A stretch of DNA of 25,049 bases from a virus. Location: the IMG/VR virus record IMGVR_UViG_3300032316_000203, positions 1-25,049 of that record; one strand, written 5' to 3'. A program made the translations under genes and the position numbers. The notes beneath the pieces were generated by a model. It made no database searches. It had not been told where the DNA came from and saw nothing but the letters and a program-made list of their open reading frames with translations. Of this stretch, positions 15,409-22,743 are shown piece by piece (position 1 is the stretch's first letter; each line of letters starts with the position of its first letter).

Positions 15409-17241
15409 CTATAAGTCATTGCATATATAATTTACATAGTTTTCATATTCTCCAAATCTACTTTCTACATTTAATGGATTATATCTATTCTCTTCATAAG
15501 CATAATCAATAACTCCCAATTCTTTGAATCTTTCACTTATTGCATCATTGTAGAAATACATAATACTTCTTACCCTCCTCTGAATATCAGCTCTTGATAA
15601 GTCATGCGTATTTCTACCATTTGAATTATGATAAATATATTGTAAATATCCTAACTTAGGTATTCTTACAAATTTTGTTTTCAAGAATGTTCTAACAATT
15701 AATTCATAATCATCCGCAATTGCTAAATCTCTATTGTGCCCTCCTACTTCAAAATACACATCCCTTCTCCATACTCTAACATGGTTAGGCACACCTACTA
15801 TATGTCTAATTGTTTTAGGATTAATATTTGGTGAATCTACTACATCCCATATTTTATCCCCATGTTTCTCTTTTTTATACTTACCATATCCAAAACAAAA
15901 TCCATTAGGATATGTCATAGAATTGTCATTTTCATCCAACTCTACACTATCTGTATATAGAAATCCTGCGTCAGGATATTTTCTTGATGCTTCAATAATA
16001 TATCTACTACAATCTCTAACCAAATAATCATCATGATCAAGTTCTGCTAACCACCTACCTCTTGTTAATGTAACTGCTCTATATTTAGATTCTCCTATAA
16101 TTCCTTTAGTCTTATCTCTAAAATCATAAAGTTTAACTCTACAATCTAATTTAGCTATTTCTTGAGCAATCTTTAAAGTTTTTCCATTATCAGATGAATC
16201 ATTCACTACAACCCATTCCCAATCATTATAAGTTTGCTCTTTTAATGATTTATAAGTTTTCCATAATTTATGTCCTGTATTATAGATTGGTGTAAAATAA
16301 GATATTGTAGAACTATAGTCAGCTTTTAGTATTTGGTTCATAGCACAATTATATGCTATCTCTCCTGTATTATCATTCTCCTCATCTAAGTTGATCCACT
16401 TATTTCTTATATATACAGGTTTAGAACATAAATTTCTATAATCATTAAAATAATCTTTAGATACTGTTATAATAGAGTCAGGTTTAAAATTAATTAAATC
16501 TTCTTCTATATTTTTGTCACTCTCTCTATACAATACATCTAAAGAATCATCTTCGTAATCTGCATACTTTATACTTTTTAATTCTTGTTCTTTATCTGCT
16601 ATGTATAATACTTTAGGTACTCTTGGTTTTGATTCCTTTACTAAAGCATTGTAATAACATAATACTTTATTTATGAAATGAAAATATTCTGAATTATCTT
16701 TATATAATTTTTCTATGAATCTTCCATCTGCATCATATCCTGATTCATATTTTAATTTTTTATGTAGTGATACATGTAAAGCATACTGAGCTGAATCTAT
16801 ATGTTGGAGTTTCATGTGCTGCTCCCCAACTTTTCTAATATCTAAACCTGTGAAATCTTTACCATTGACTTCTTGTTCATATACAAAAGCAAGTTTATCT
16901 TTATTATTTAGTATTTCTGTACTCAGGATATCAAAATAATTAGGATAACATAAATTATCATCATCGAGAATTACTACCCATCCATCTCCAAATAAAGATA
17001 CTAATTTACTTATTTGAGGATATAGATAATCAACCCCATCACTCTTTGTAAAATGAATTGAAACATCAGATTTATATAATTCTTCAAGTAATTTTGAGTC
17101 AATATCAATTAAAGAAGTAACATCAAATAAAACATACCATTGTACACAGTATGTTTTACTTGATTTATGTTCTAAGCTATTCAATATCTGTAAAAGATTT
17201 TGAGGTCTTGTACATCTTGTTATAACGTGATATAAAATCAT
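15409..17241 (-). CDS. Two-domain GT-A glycosyltransferase
   Basis: The 610-residue protein has two sugar-transferase-like halves. Residues 1 to about 200 contain WVVILDDDNLCYPNYF (D93-D95), a DxD-type nucleotide-sugar site. Residues about 313-540 are a clear family-2 domain: SYFTPIYNTGHKLWKTYKSL, WEWVVVNDSSDNG and the metal site WLAELDHDDYL (D402-D405), followed by the downstream VGGHNRDLAIADDYELIVRT segment. Family 2 enzymes transfer sugars from nucleotide donors. Two domains suggest either a bifunctional enzyme or one inactive half. It is the last intact member of a run of glycan-related genes, and a truncated transferase overlaps its 3' end. The substrate (virion fibre, host surface glycan or DNA) cannot be told from sequence. 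Confidence 0.85.
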   Translation of the reverse strand: MILYHVITRCTRPQNLLQILNSLEHKSSKTYCVQWYVLFDVTSLIDIDSKLLEELYKSDVSIHFTKSDGVDYLYPQISKLVSLFGDGWVVILDDDNLCYPNYFDILSTEILNNKDKLAFVYEQEVNGKDFTGLDIRKVGEQHMKLQHIDSAQYALHVSLHKKLKYESGYDADGRFIEKLYKDNSEYFHFINKVLCYYNALVKESKPRVPKVLYIADKEQELKSIKYADYEDDSLDVLYRESDKNIEEDLINFKPDSIITVSKDYFNDYRNLCSKPVYIRNKWINLDEENDNTGEIAYNCAMNQILKADYSSTISYFTPIYNTGHKLWKTYKSLKEQTYNDWEWVVVNDSSDNGKTLKIAQEIAKLDCRVKLYDFRDKTKGIIGESKYRAVTLTRGRWLAELDHDDYLVRDCSRYIIEASRKYPDAGFLYTDSVELDENDNSMTYPNGFCFGYGKYKKEKHGDKIWDVVDSPNINPKTIRHIVGVPNHVRVWRRDVYFEVGGHNRDLAIADDYELIVRTFLKTKFVRIPKLGYLQYIYHNSNGRNTHDLSRADIQRRVRSIMYFYNDAISERFKELGVIDYAYEENRYNPLNVESRFGEYENYVNYICNDL

Positions 17242-17250
17242 AAATTTTAT

Positions 17251-18192
17251 TTAGCTAACTAAACTTTCTTCTAATACATCAAAAAAGAATAAATGGAAAA
17301 ATCTACTATTATCTATAGTATCTCCAAAATAATTAACAGCTGCATGAATGTTTTTAGAATCAAATATAATTAATCTATTATAAATATTTGCTATACTGTC
17401 TACTACTTCAAAAGATGTTTTGTCATAGAAGTTTAAATCATTACTTAAACCTTTAAAAGTTTTTAGATGTGTTTCATCACTATCTATTTTTAAACTATTA
17501 GTGTATATACTTCTATAGGTGGCAGTTCCTGATTGTAATGGTGCATTAGGTGTCAAGAAGACCATAGCAGCATAAGATTGGATATCTGTATGATATACGA
17601 TAGGATCTAATGAAGTGCAGAATTGAAACTTACCATTTGCATAAGAAGGATCATTCCAATTTAAAATAGGTTTTCCTAATATCTGTTCAAATCTTTCTTT
17701 AGTTCCATTTAGTATAAAAGAATCAGAACTTCTCATTCCTCTATGATAATCTGAAGATTGGAAGTTTAGATTTTCAATTGCATATTTTCTAACTAAATCG
17801 GGATTTGTATAGAAATTATCCACTACTATGATGTTTATTGGAGCACTATAATTCAATCCTGAATTATATGCTACCCAAGAATTTAACATACCTACATTAT
17901 CATATTGTGTTCCTTGTACAATAATATTAATTGGTGAGTCTATTAAGTTTGATGGTACATTTATTTTGAATCCTAATTTATTATCAGGTGCTTTTGGATA
18001 TACCATCTTTACGTCTTCTCTATATATGTGTCCATAATAGTCAAATGAATATAGATTGTTTCCAATAGATAATGATTGGATTATGCCATCTTCGCAAAAA
18101 ATCCAACCTAATACTTCATACATGTCATTTTTCAAAAGACGCATACTATCTATATGCCAAAAAACATTATCAAAATTACTTTCATGTGTCAT
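17251..18192 (-). CDS. 2OG-Fe(II) oxygenase-like protein (DUF6445 type) with N-terminal beta-sandwich
   Basis: The 313-residue protein has two parts. Residues about 25-95 (VLGWIFCEDGIIQSLSIGN, REDVKMVYPKAPDNKLGF) resemble the small beta-sandwich that accompanies some glycosyltransferases. Residues about 120-310 resemble the DUF6445 group: VVDNFYTNPDLVRKYAIE, then YHTDIQSYAAMVFLT, NRLIIFDSKNIHAAVNYFG and SRFFHLFFF. H201-x-D203, H283 and R297 fit the metal and 2-oxoglutarate ligands of the cupin-like dioxygenase fold. The family's reaction is not known to me; hydroxylation of a sugar or peptide is plausible. It lies 9 bases after the gene starting at 17241's upstream neighbour set and between two glycosyltransferases, supporting a glycan-related role. 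Confidence 0.68.
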   Translation of the reverse strand: MTHESNFDNVFWHIDSMRLLKNDMYEVLGWIFCEDGIIQSLSIGNNLYSFDYYGHIYREDVKMVYPKAPDNKLGFKINVPSNLIDSPINIIVQGTQYDNVGMLNSWVAYNSGLNYSAPINIIVVDNFYTNPDLVRKYAIENLNFQSSDYHRGMRSSDSFILNGTKERFEQILGKPILNWNDPSYANGKFQFCTSLDPIVYHTDIQSYAAMVFLTPNAPLQSGTATYRSIYTNSLKIDSDETHLKTFKGLSNDLNFYDKTSFEVVDSIANIYNRLIIFDSKNIHAAVNYFGDTIDNSRFFHLFFFDVLEESLVS

Positions 18193-18200
18193 AGCTTTAT

Positions 18201-19076
18201 TTATATATTAGTTAGTATAATATTCATATCAAACATTTCTTCTAAAGTACTGTACGGACATTCATGCACATTATAATCAAACTGAAAGTCAAATAGGTAA
18301 GAACCAATTAAATGATTTTTATTACTAATCTGCTTCGCCACAATATTCGTATGCATATCGTAACCAAAAACTTGCGGAGATGTCCCAACCCAAAATACTA
18401 CCGATGGTAAATTAATCGCTACCGCTGCATGTTGCAAAGATGAGTCAATTAAAAATCTCTTAGATGATACAGTTAACATGCTAAATAATTCCATATTAGA
18501 TAACTTTGTATCAATTCTCTCTACATTATTTAAAACATATCCTCCTTGCCTTGATACATGAAATATATGAAATGAATCTTTATATTTATCTACAATTAAC
18601 TGTGCTATATCTTGTGGCATATCTCTACACCATGAATAAACATTTTTTGATTCTAATTCACCACCTGATGTTTGTAATACTACGACAGGCTTATCTCTAA
18701 ACCATTTCTTCGCATTTATCTTCTCCGAATAGTTTGGATATAATTGAGGGGTTTGATTGCTGTATTCTATTCCGAGTAGGTCACACCAATTGTTAATTAA
18801 ATGCTTATGCTTTAAAATGTGTCCTGTCTGATTGTAAGGCTCATGTCTAAACACAATAGTATCTTTATTCTCTATAAAATCCTCGTAAAAGTAGGGGCAA
18901 TTACCTAACGGATATACCCTATCAACATAAGGATTGTTTAGGAAAACTTCGGGGTACGACACAACCATTATAAGTTGTCTGTCACTGTATACTTCCTTTA
19001 TTGTCTTTGGTAATCCTGTTGCTGCAACATTCTTTCCTAATCCACCTTGAATGTGCCAAATAACGTATTTATTCAT
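18201..19076 (-). CDS. GT-B glycosyltransferase, family 9 (heptosyltransferase)-like
   Basis: The 291-residue protein starts with YVIWHIQGGLGKNVAATGL, the Gly-rich loop seen at the N-terminus of GT9-like enzymes. In its second half it has KRFLIDSSLQHAAVAINLPS and VVFWVGTSPQVFGYD, matching the D-S-x-x-x-H-x-A-x-A and donor-site pattern of heptosyltransferases. A single Rossmann pair of this size is slightly shorter than the bacterial enzymes. It would transfer a sugar, perhaps to a virion or cell-surface acceptor. It starts 28 bases after the kelch-like gene and is followed by the DUF6445-type gene after 8 bases, so the three are likely one transcript. Confidence 0.72.
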   Translation of the reverse strand: MNKYVIWHIQGGLGKNVAATGLPKTIKEVYSDRQLIMVVSYPEVFLNNPYVDRVYPLGNCPYFYEDFIENKDTIVFRHEPYNQTGHILKHKHLINNWCDLLGIEYSNQTPQLYPNYSEKINAKKWFRDKPVVVLQTSGGELESKNVYSWCRDMPQDIAQLIVDKYKDSFHIFHVSRQGGYVLNNVERIDTKLSNMELFSMLTVSSKRFLIDSSLQHAAVAINLPSVVFWVGTSPQVFGYDMHTNIVAKQISNKNHLIGSYLFDFQFDYNVHECPYSTLEEMFDMNIILTNI

Positions 19077-19104
19077 ATTAAAACTATTTTTTGTTGTACG
19101 TAAA

Positions 19105-19929
19105 TTATAAGATACAATCTATTATTTGTAGTGGTTTGTTGTATTCTTCTGTGGAAGAAATAATAGATGTGTTTGTAATACCTCCTGTAACAAGTCCTAC
19201 TGCTTGTGTTCCTGCTCCTGCTGGCCCATATCTTCCTATGGCTAATGCTCCACCTGCTGACCATGTTGTGCCATTATATTCTTCTGTACAAGTAGTGCCA
19301 GGTCGACTACTTGGAAAACCTCCTACTGCAAGTCCTGAATTTTGTGTTCCTGCTCCTGCTAAAGCATATCTTCCTGTTATAAGTGCACCACCCTCTGACC
19401 ATGTTGTGCCATTATATTCTTCTGTGCAAGAGACACTTGTGCTTGTAAAACCTCCTGCTACAAGTCCTACATTTTGCGTTCCTGCTCCTGCTAAAAAGTG
19501 TCTTCCTGTTATCAATGTACCTCCTACTGACCAAGATGTTCCATTATATTCTTCGGTACAAGCCACAGCTACATTTGTTAAACCTCCCATAGCAAGTCCT
19601 TCGTTTTGTGTACCTGCTCCTGCTGAAAGTCGTCTTGCTGTTATCAATGCACCACCTGCTGACCATGATGTACCATTGTATTCTTCTGTGCACGATACAA
19701 CTCCTGTTGTACATCCTCCTGCTGCAAGTCCTTCGTTTTGTGTACCTGCTCCTGCTGATGCATATCTTGCTGTTGATAAAGCCCCACCTGCTGACCAAGA
19801 TGTACCATTATACTCTTCAGTACATGATACTATTGTAGGCGTGTATCCCCCTGCAATAAGTCCTTCATTTTGTGTTCCTGTCCCCATAGGAGCATACCTT
19901 GCTATTATCAATGCACCCCCTGCTGACCA
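19105..19929 (-). repeat. Six-unit kelch-like coding repeat array
   Basis: Six tandem units from the first WSAGG Trp codon to the gene end. Units are more diverged from each other than those of the 12-unit gene but keep the GTQN, GG and TEEYNG words. Confidence 0.85.
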
Positions 19930-20067
19930 TGAAGCAACTCCATAACTACAGTATGTAACCATGGGTCTTAAATTAGTATTATCAAACCAAAAACATGCAC
20001 TACCACTATTGATTGTTGCAGGTCTATTTGCAACACCTACTATTTCACTACTCTGTAATTTTGCCAT
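19105..20067 (-). CDS. Kelch-like repeat protein without the MRID anchor (six units)
   Basis: The 320-residue protein begins MAKLQSSEIVGVANRPATIN and goes at once into the lead strand (ACFWFDNTNLRPMVTYC). It then has six WSAGG units (residues about 47-320) ending in KPLQIIDCIL. It therefore lacks the 70-80 residue N-terminal module of the two related proteins near 10-13.5 kb. Five units carry NGT sequences. The 3' end is nearly identical at the DNA level to that of the 12-unit gene, showing shared ancestry. It probably forms a single six-bladed propeller. Without the anchor it may attach to the virion differently or act as a separate adhesin or decoy. It is flanked by the sulfotransferase and the GT9-like gene. 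Confidence 0.75.
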   Translation of the reverse strand: MAKLQSSEIVGVANRPATINSGSACFWFDNTNLRPMVTYCSYGVASWSAGGALIIARYAPMGTGTQNEGLIAGGYTPTIVSCTEEYNGTSWSAGGALSTARYASAGAGTQNEGLAAGGCTTGVVSCTEEYNGTSWSAGGALITARRLSAGAGTQNEGLAMGGLTNVAVACTEEYNGTSWSVGGTLITGRHFLAGAGTQNVGLVAGGFTSTSVSCTEEYNGTTWSEGGALITGRYALAGAGTQNSGLAVGGFPSSRPGTTCTEEYNGTTWSAGGALAIGRYGPAGAGTQAVGLVTGGITNTSIISSTEEYNKPLQIIDCIL

Positions 20068-20077
20068 ATTCTTTTAT

Positions 20078-20085
20078 TATAAATA
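20078..20085 (-). promoter_or_regulatory. TATTTATA leader motif before the anchorless kelch-like gene
   Basis: The coding strand reads GATATTTATAATAAAAG, 10 bases before the start in a 31-base gap after the sulfotransferase gene. Confidence 0.3.
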
Positions 20086-20098
20086 TCCTCTCCCAACT

Positions 20099-20929
20099 TT
20101 ATTTATACCCAAAGAAATCATAATACCATTTATAATTCTCTTTAATCAAATCTACCGTATGTGTTCCTAATATTTCTTTAGAATCATTTGGCAACATTTT
20201 AAGAGAATTTCTTATGATGTGGTCTCCATATATTCCATGTATTGCATCATTTTCGGTAGTGACTTGACTTATATGTTGGAAATTATGTTTAAATTCATCT
20301 AACTCTAAATATTGATAGATGCTTTTCATTACATTATCAGGATTACTACATAAATCTTCATATCTAATAAATAAAAAGTTGGAAGCTGTACCATCCAACA
20401 AAGTCTGATATAATTTTTCTAATGAATAACCTATAGGATGTGATTGAGCCCATAATTCAACTCTCTTTTGTGTTGTAGTTCCTTTCATCTTTACATTATC
20501 CATAGTACCATCATCTTTATCAGGATTCATTCTAAATTTCTTTTCCATTGATGCGAAGATGGATGGTAAATCTCTAACCATGTATAATACTTTTGGTTTT
20601 TCTACCATATTTGATAATAGGTTATAGTAGAATGCCCATACTCTATTCTTATCTAAGTAATATGGTTTTGATGTTTGTGATGCTATATATGCTTTTATTC
20701 CTTCTTCGCAAAATTTATAGAATCCTTCTCTCCACATTTCTGTATCACCTGCCTTAGATTCATAGTTTTGATTGTATCCTATTCTTGCTCCTAACATCAA
20801 ATCAATTAGACCTGATGTCGGTGTTACAAAGAATTCAGGATTTTGTCCCATTATGTTTTGTAATAAGGTGCTACCACTTCTTGGTAATGTTGAGTTAAAA
20901 AATATTTTCTGTTTACGCATATCTTCCAA
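20099..20929 (-). CDS. PAPS-dependent sulfotransferase
   Basis: The 276-residue protein shows both PAPS-binding motifs: the P-loop-like 5'-phosphosulfate loop LPRSGSTLLQN (residues 15-25) and the 3'-phosphate site VLYMVRDLPSIFASM (about 114-128, with R119 and S127). FLFIRYEDLCSNPDNVMKSI, typical of the family, follows. It transfers sulfate from PAPS to a hydroxyl or amine of a sugar or protein. Sulfotransferases of this kind recur in marine phages. Its first ATG (20929) lies inside the preceding oxygenase gene (17-base overlap); Met-4 is an alternative start. Context among glycosyltransferases and oxygenases suggests sulfation of a glycan. The acceptor is unknown. Confidence 0.88.
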   Translation of the reverse strand: MEDMRKQKIFFNSTLPRSGSTLLQNIMGQNPEFFVTPTSGLIDLMLGARIGYNQNYESKAGDTEMWREGFYKFCEEGIKAYIASQTSKPYYLDKNRVWAFYYNLLSNMVEKPKVLYMVRDLPSIFASMEKKFRMNPDKDDGTMDNVKMKGTTTQKRVELWAQSHPIGYSLEKLYQTLLDGTASNFLFIRYEDLCSNPDNVMKSIYQYLELDEFKHNFQHISQVTTENDAIHGIYGDHIIRNSLKMLPNDSKEILGTHTVDLIKENYKWYYDFFGYK

Positions 20930-21551
20930 ATATAATTTCCGAAATGGTTTCTTTATCTCCTAATGTTCCTTTAGTTAAGGCATTCACTCCTAATGCTTTC
21001 CTAACTCTGTTTGTTTTGTTAGGTGGTACACCATGTGTTAACCATGATGGAAATATAATAAAATCATTCTTTTTAGGCATGTAATATATTTCTTCTTGAG
21101 CAAATACATGATTTTGGTAATCGTCATGTAGAGATGGTTCAAAGTATGATCTATTAAATGATTTTACTTCTTTTGAAAAACATATCGCAGCATCATCCTC
21201 ATGTGCATCATAGTAAAATACTCCCGCCAATAAAGTATTTGGATGAGTATGTGCTTTATGAAATTGATTTGGATTCTTATAAGTTAACCAAGATTGTGCA
21301 AATCCTAATTCTTTAAATCTATATCTCATAATGTTTGTTGCAAAATCTTCAAAACAAGACATTATAAATTTATTTAATTCATTACATATAGGATTATCTA
21401 ATATATAACTATTAGTTGAAATCATTCCATATCCACTTTTAGTATCTAACATTTCACAACTATCAAAATACTCAATTACATCTTTTAAATCTTTATCATA
21501 ATTTACAACATATAGAGGTGTTGGAAATAGAGAATAGACCTGTGCGTTCAT
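20913..21551 (-). CDS. 2OG-Fe(II) oxygenase (PF13759-like), first of the tandem nearest the sulfotransferase
   Basis: The 212-residue protein has the order of ligands expected for this group. FHKAHTHPNTLLAGVFYYDA carries H101-x-H103, IIFPSWLTHGVPPN carries H173, and an Arg follows (R182 or R184). These would bind Fe(II) and 2-oxoglutarate. The first motif is H-x-H rather than H-x-D, as in several members of this family. The opening YSLFPTPLYVVNYD is the usual N-terminal strand. The substrate is unknown. It lies 3 bases after the next oxygenase gene and overlaps the sulfotransferase start. Confidence 0.8.
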   Translation of the reverse strand: MNAQVYSLFPTPLYVVNYDKDLKDVIEYFDSCEMLDTKSGYGMISTNSYILDNPICNELNKFIMSCFEDFATNIMRYRFKELGFAQSWLTYKNPNQFHKAHTHPNTLLAGVFYYDAHEDDAAICFSKEVKSFNRSYFEPSLHDDYQNHVFAQEEIYYMPKKNDFIIFPSWLTHGVPPNKTNRVRKALGVNALTKGTLGDKETISEIIFGRYA

Positions 21552-21554
21552 ATT

Positions 21555-22151
21555 TTATTTATTACTTGGAACAAAGTTAAATGCTATTGATATTCTTTCT
21601 CCATGCGAATTATTCTTCTCAACATGATGTTTTACCCATGATGGGAATATATAAAAGAAAGACTCTATAGGTTTCTTTACTGCAACAAAAGAATTAGTTT
21701 TGGTACTAATTCTTTCTACGTCAGATTTCAAAAAGTATTCAGCTGTATCTCCTCTATGCAAAACTAAATCACCCATATCTTCAAAAGGTACTGAAACATA
21801 ATAAACTCCCGATAATATACTGTTTTGATGATCATGTGGTAAATTGTAACAACCATAAGTATTTATATTTATCCAAAAGTTGCCAAACTTTAAATTATCA
21901 ATACCTGTATGCTTATAACAATTCTGATTAACAAATATTTCAAGATTGCTGAATAAGGAAGTTAAATCACTTGGCATAGGTAAAACAATCTCACTACTAT
22001 GCCAACCTCCCCTATTAGATATGGTAGCACCTTTGGTATTACCTCTTAACCATAAACAATAATCCTTTATTTCTTCATTGTTTATATTCTTTACCTCTGA
22101 TTCCCAAATAGGTGTTGAAAACCAAGTCTCTTCATGTATTGAAAATTCCAT
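21555..22151 (-). CDS. 2OG-Fe(II) oxygenase (PF13759-like)
   Basis: The 198-residue protein has ETWFSTPIWE at its start, NFWININTYGCYNLPHDHQN (about 91-110; H106 and H108), SGVYYVSVP and FPSWVKHHVEKN (H175), and finishes with ERISIAFNF (R186). This set is diagnostic for the putative 2OG-Fe(II) oxygenases often found in phage genomes. It is closely linked to oxygenases on both sides (3-base gaps) and was probably derived from the same ancestral gene as its 21551 neighbour. The reaction is presumably a hydroxylation. Targets in these phages are unknown to me. Confidence 0.85.
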   Translation of the reverse strand: MEFSIHEETWFSTPIWESEVKNINNEEIKDYCLWLRGNTKGATISNRGGWHSSEIVLPMPSDLTSLFSNLEIFVNQNCYKHTGIDNLKFGNFWININTYGCYNLPHDHQNSILSGVYYVSVPFEDMGDLVLHRGDTAEYFLKSDVERISTKTNSFVAVKKPIESFFYIFPSWVKHHVEKNNSHGERISIAFNFVPSNK

Positions 22152-22154
22152 AAC

Positions 22155-22739
22155 TTATACATTTTGATGAGTAAACCATCCTGTTAATATATATTTTGTT
22201 TGTGTCGGTGAAGGAACTCCCCTGTGAAGATGAGTCCAATCTGAAGGGAATATCACTAACTTACCTCTCTCAGGTTCTTCGAAATGCTGCTGATAAAAGA
22301 ATTCTGTCTCTCCTCTATCTGTTACAGTATTCAAATATATCATCCATACTAATAATCTATCTGAATGCTTCTTACCTGCTCTTTCGCAATGCCATCCATG
22401 GAATCCTTCGTTAGGTTCATATTTCTGCATATTGAAATAAGTATATAAATCAATAGGATCCATTTTACTCATTGCTGTTGAATGCCTATTTAAATAATCT
22501 GAAACTCCATTCTGAATTGTTGATATAACTTCTTCTAATAGGATTGACCATCCTTCTTTTTTAAGGAAGGATGGATCAAAGGTTATATCTGTTGATTTTT
22601 TATCGCTATCTGAGCTTATACCGTTCGGCCCGTAAAGTACACCTGCTTGTTTTAAATCAGAATCTTCAAAGGTTTTTATTAGATTATAACAAGTATTAGC
22701 TGATAACGTGTTCTTTTTAGTGTAAATGAAATTCGTCAT
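22155..22739 (-). CDS. 2OG-Fe(II) oxygenase, prolyl 4-hydroxylase-like
   Basis: The 194-residue protein fits the P4H-type double-stranded beta-helix: MQKYEPNEGFHGWHCERAG (H117-C-E119), LLVWMIYLNTVTDRGETEFF, GKLVIFPSDWTHLHRGVP (H172) and TKYILTGWF (K182 as the 2-oxoglutarate anchor). Here the metal motif is H-x-E in place of the usual H-x-D. This variant may still bind iron but could alter activity. The gene is four bases downstream of the unknown gene at 22744 and three bases before the next oxygenase. A 9-bp perfect inverted repeat (22548-22574) lies within the coding region. Confidence 0.82.
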   Translation of the reverse strand: MTNFIYTKKNTLSANTCYNLIKTFEDSDLKQAGVLYGPNGISSDSDKKSTDITFDPSFLKKEGWSILLEEVISTIQNGVSDYLNRHSTAMSKMDPIDLYTYFNMQKYEPNEGFHGWHCERAGKKHSDRLLVWMIYLNTVTDRGETEFFYQQHFEEPERGKLVIFPSDWTHLHRGVPSPTQTKYILTGWFTHQNV

Positions 22740-22743
22740 AAAA

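Larger units (their letters stand above)
15255..15419 (-). pseudogene. Truncated glycosyltransferase remnant (54 codons)
   Basis: This short frame begins at an ATG that overlaps the end of the two-domain glycosyltransferase gene by 11 bases. It starts MTYSVVVPTLWKSNLEKFYD and continues to FCEDDIVKEII. The VVVPTLWKS start followed by an EII strand is how many phage family-2-like glycosyltransferases begin, where EIIxIDN would come next. Here the similarity stops abruptly and the frame runs through the leader of the collagen-like fibre gene to a TAA at 15255. I read it as the 5' end of a glycosyltransferase gene cut off when the fibre cassette was inserted or exchanged, with the junction at roughly 15300-15310. 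It could still be translated as a short peptide. Confidence 0.6.

Noticed and set aside
15255-15419. 15341-15354 near-palindrome (GCAAAAATTTTGC) as an operator
   Set aside because: It falls within the recognisable glycosyltransferase remnant and reads as normal codons; there is no second copy of a palindromic form.
19091-19945. Long plus-strand open frame (284 codons) with regular internal repeats
   Set aside because: It is the exact antisense of the kelch-like repeat gene. The regularity is inherited from the coding repeats, and there is no leader or protein family behind it. The same holds for the plus-strand frames over 11.4-13.2 kb.
10220-20067. Diversity-generating retroelement acting on the fibre genes
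   Set aside because: There is no reverse transcriptase or template repeat in the window, and differences between units are not confined to adenines.
22548-22574. Perfect 9-bp inverted repeat with 9-base loop (CCATCCTTC / GAAGGATGG)
   Set aside because: It lies within the P4H-like coding sequence with no T run after the stem, so it is not a terminator. Probably a chance result of the codons used.
13941-22739. Prolyl hydroxylation of the collagen-like fibre by the P4H-like enzyme
   Set aside because: Only one of some 35 Gly-X-Y triplets contains proline, so the classic collagen modification has almost no target here. Another substrate is more likely.
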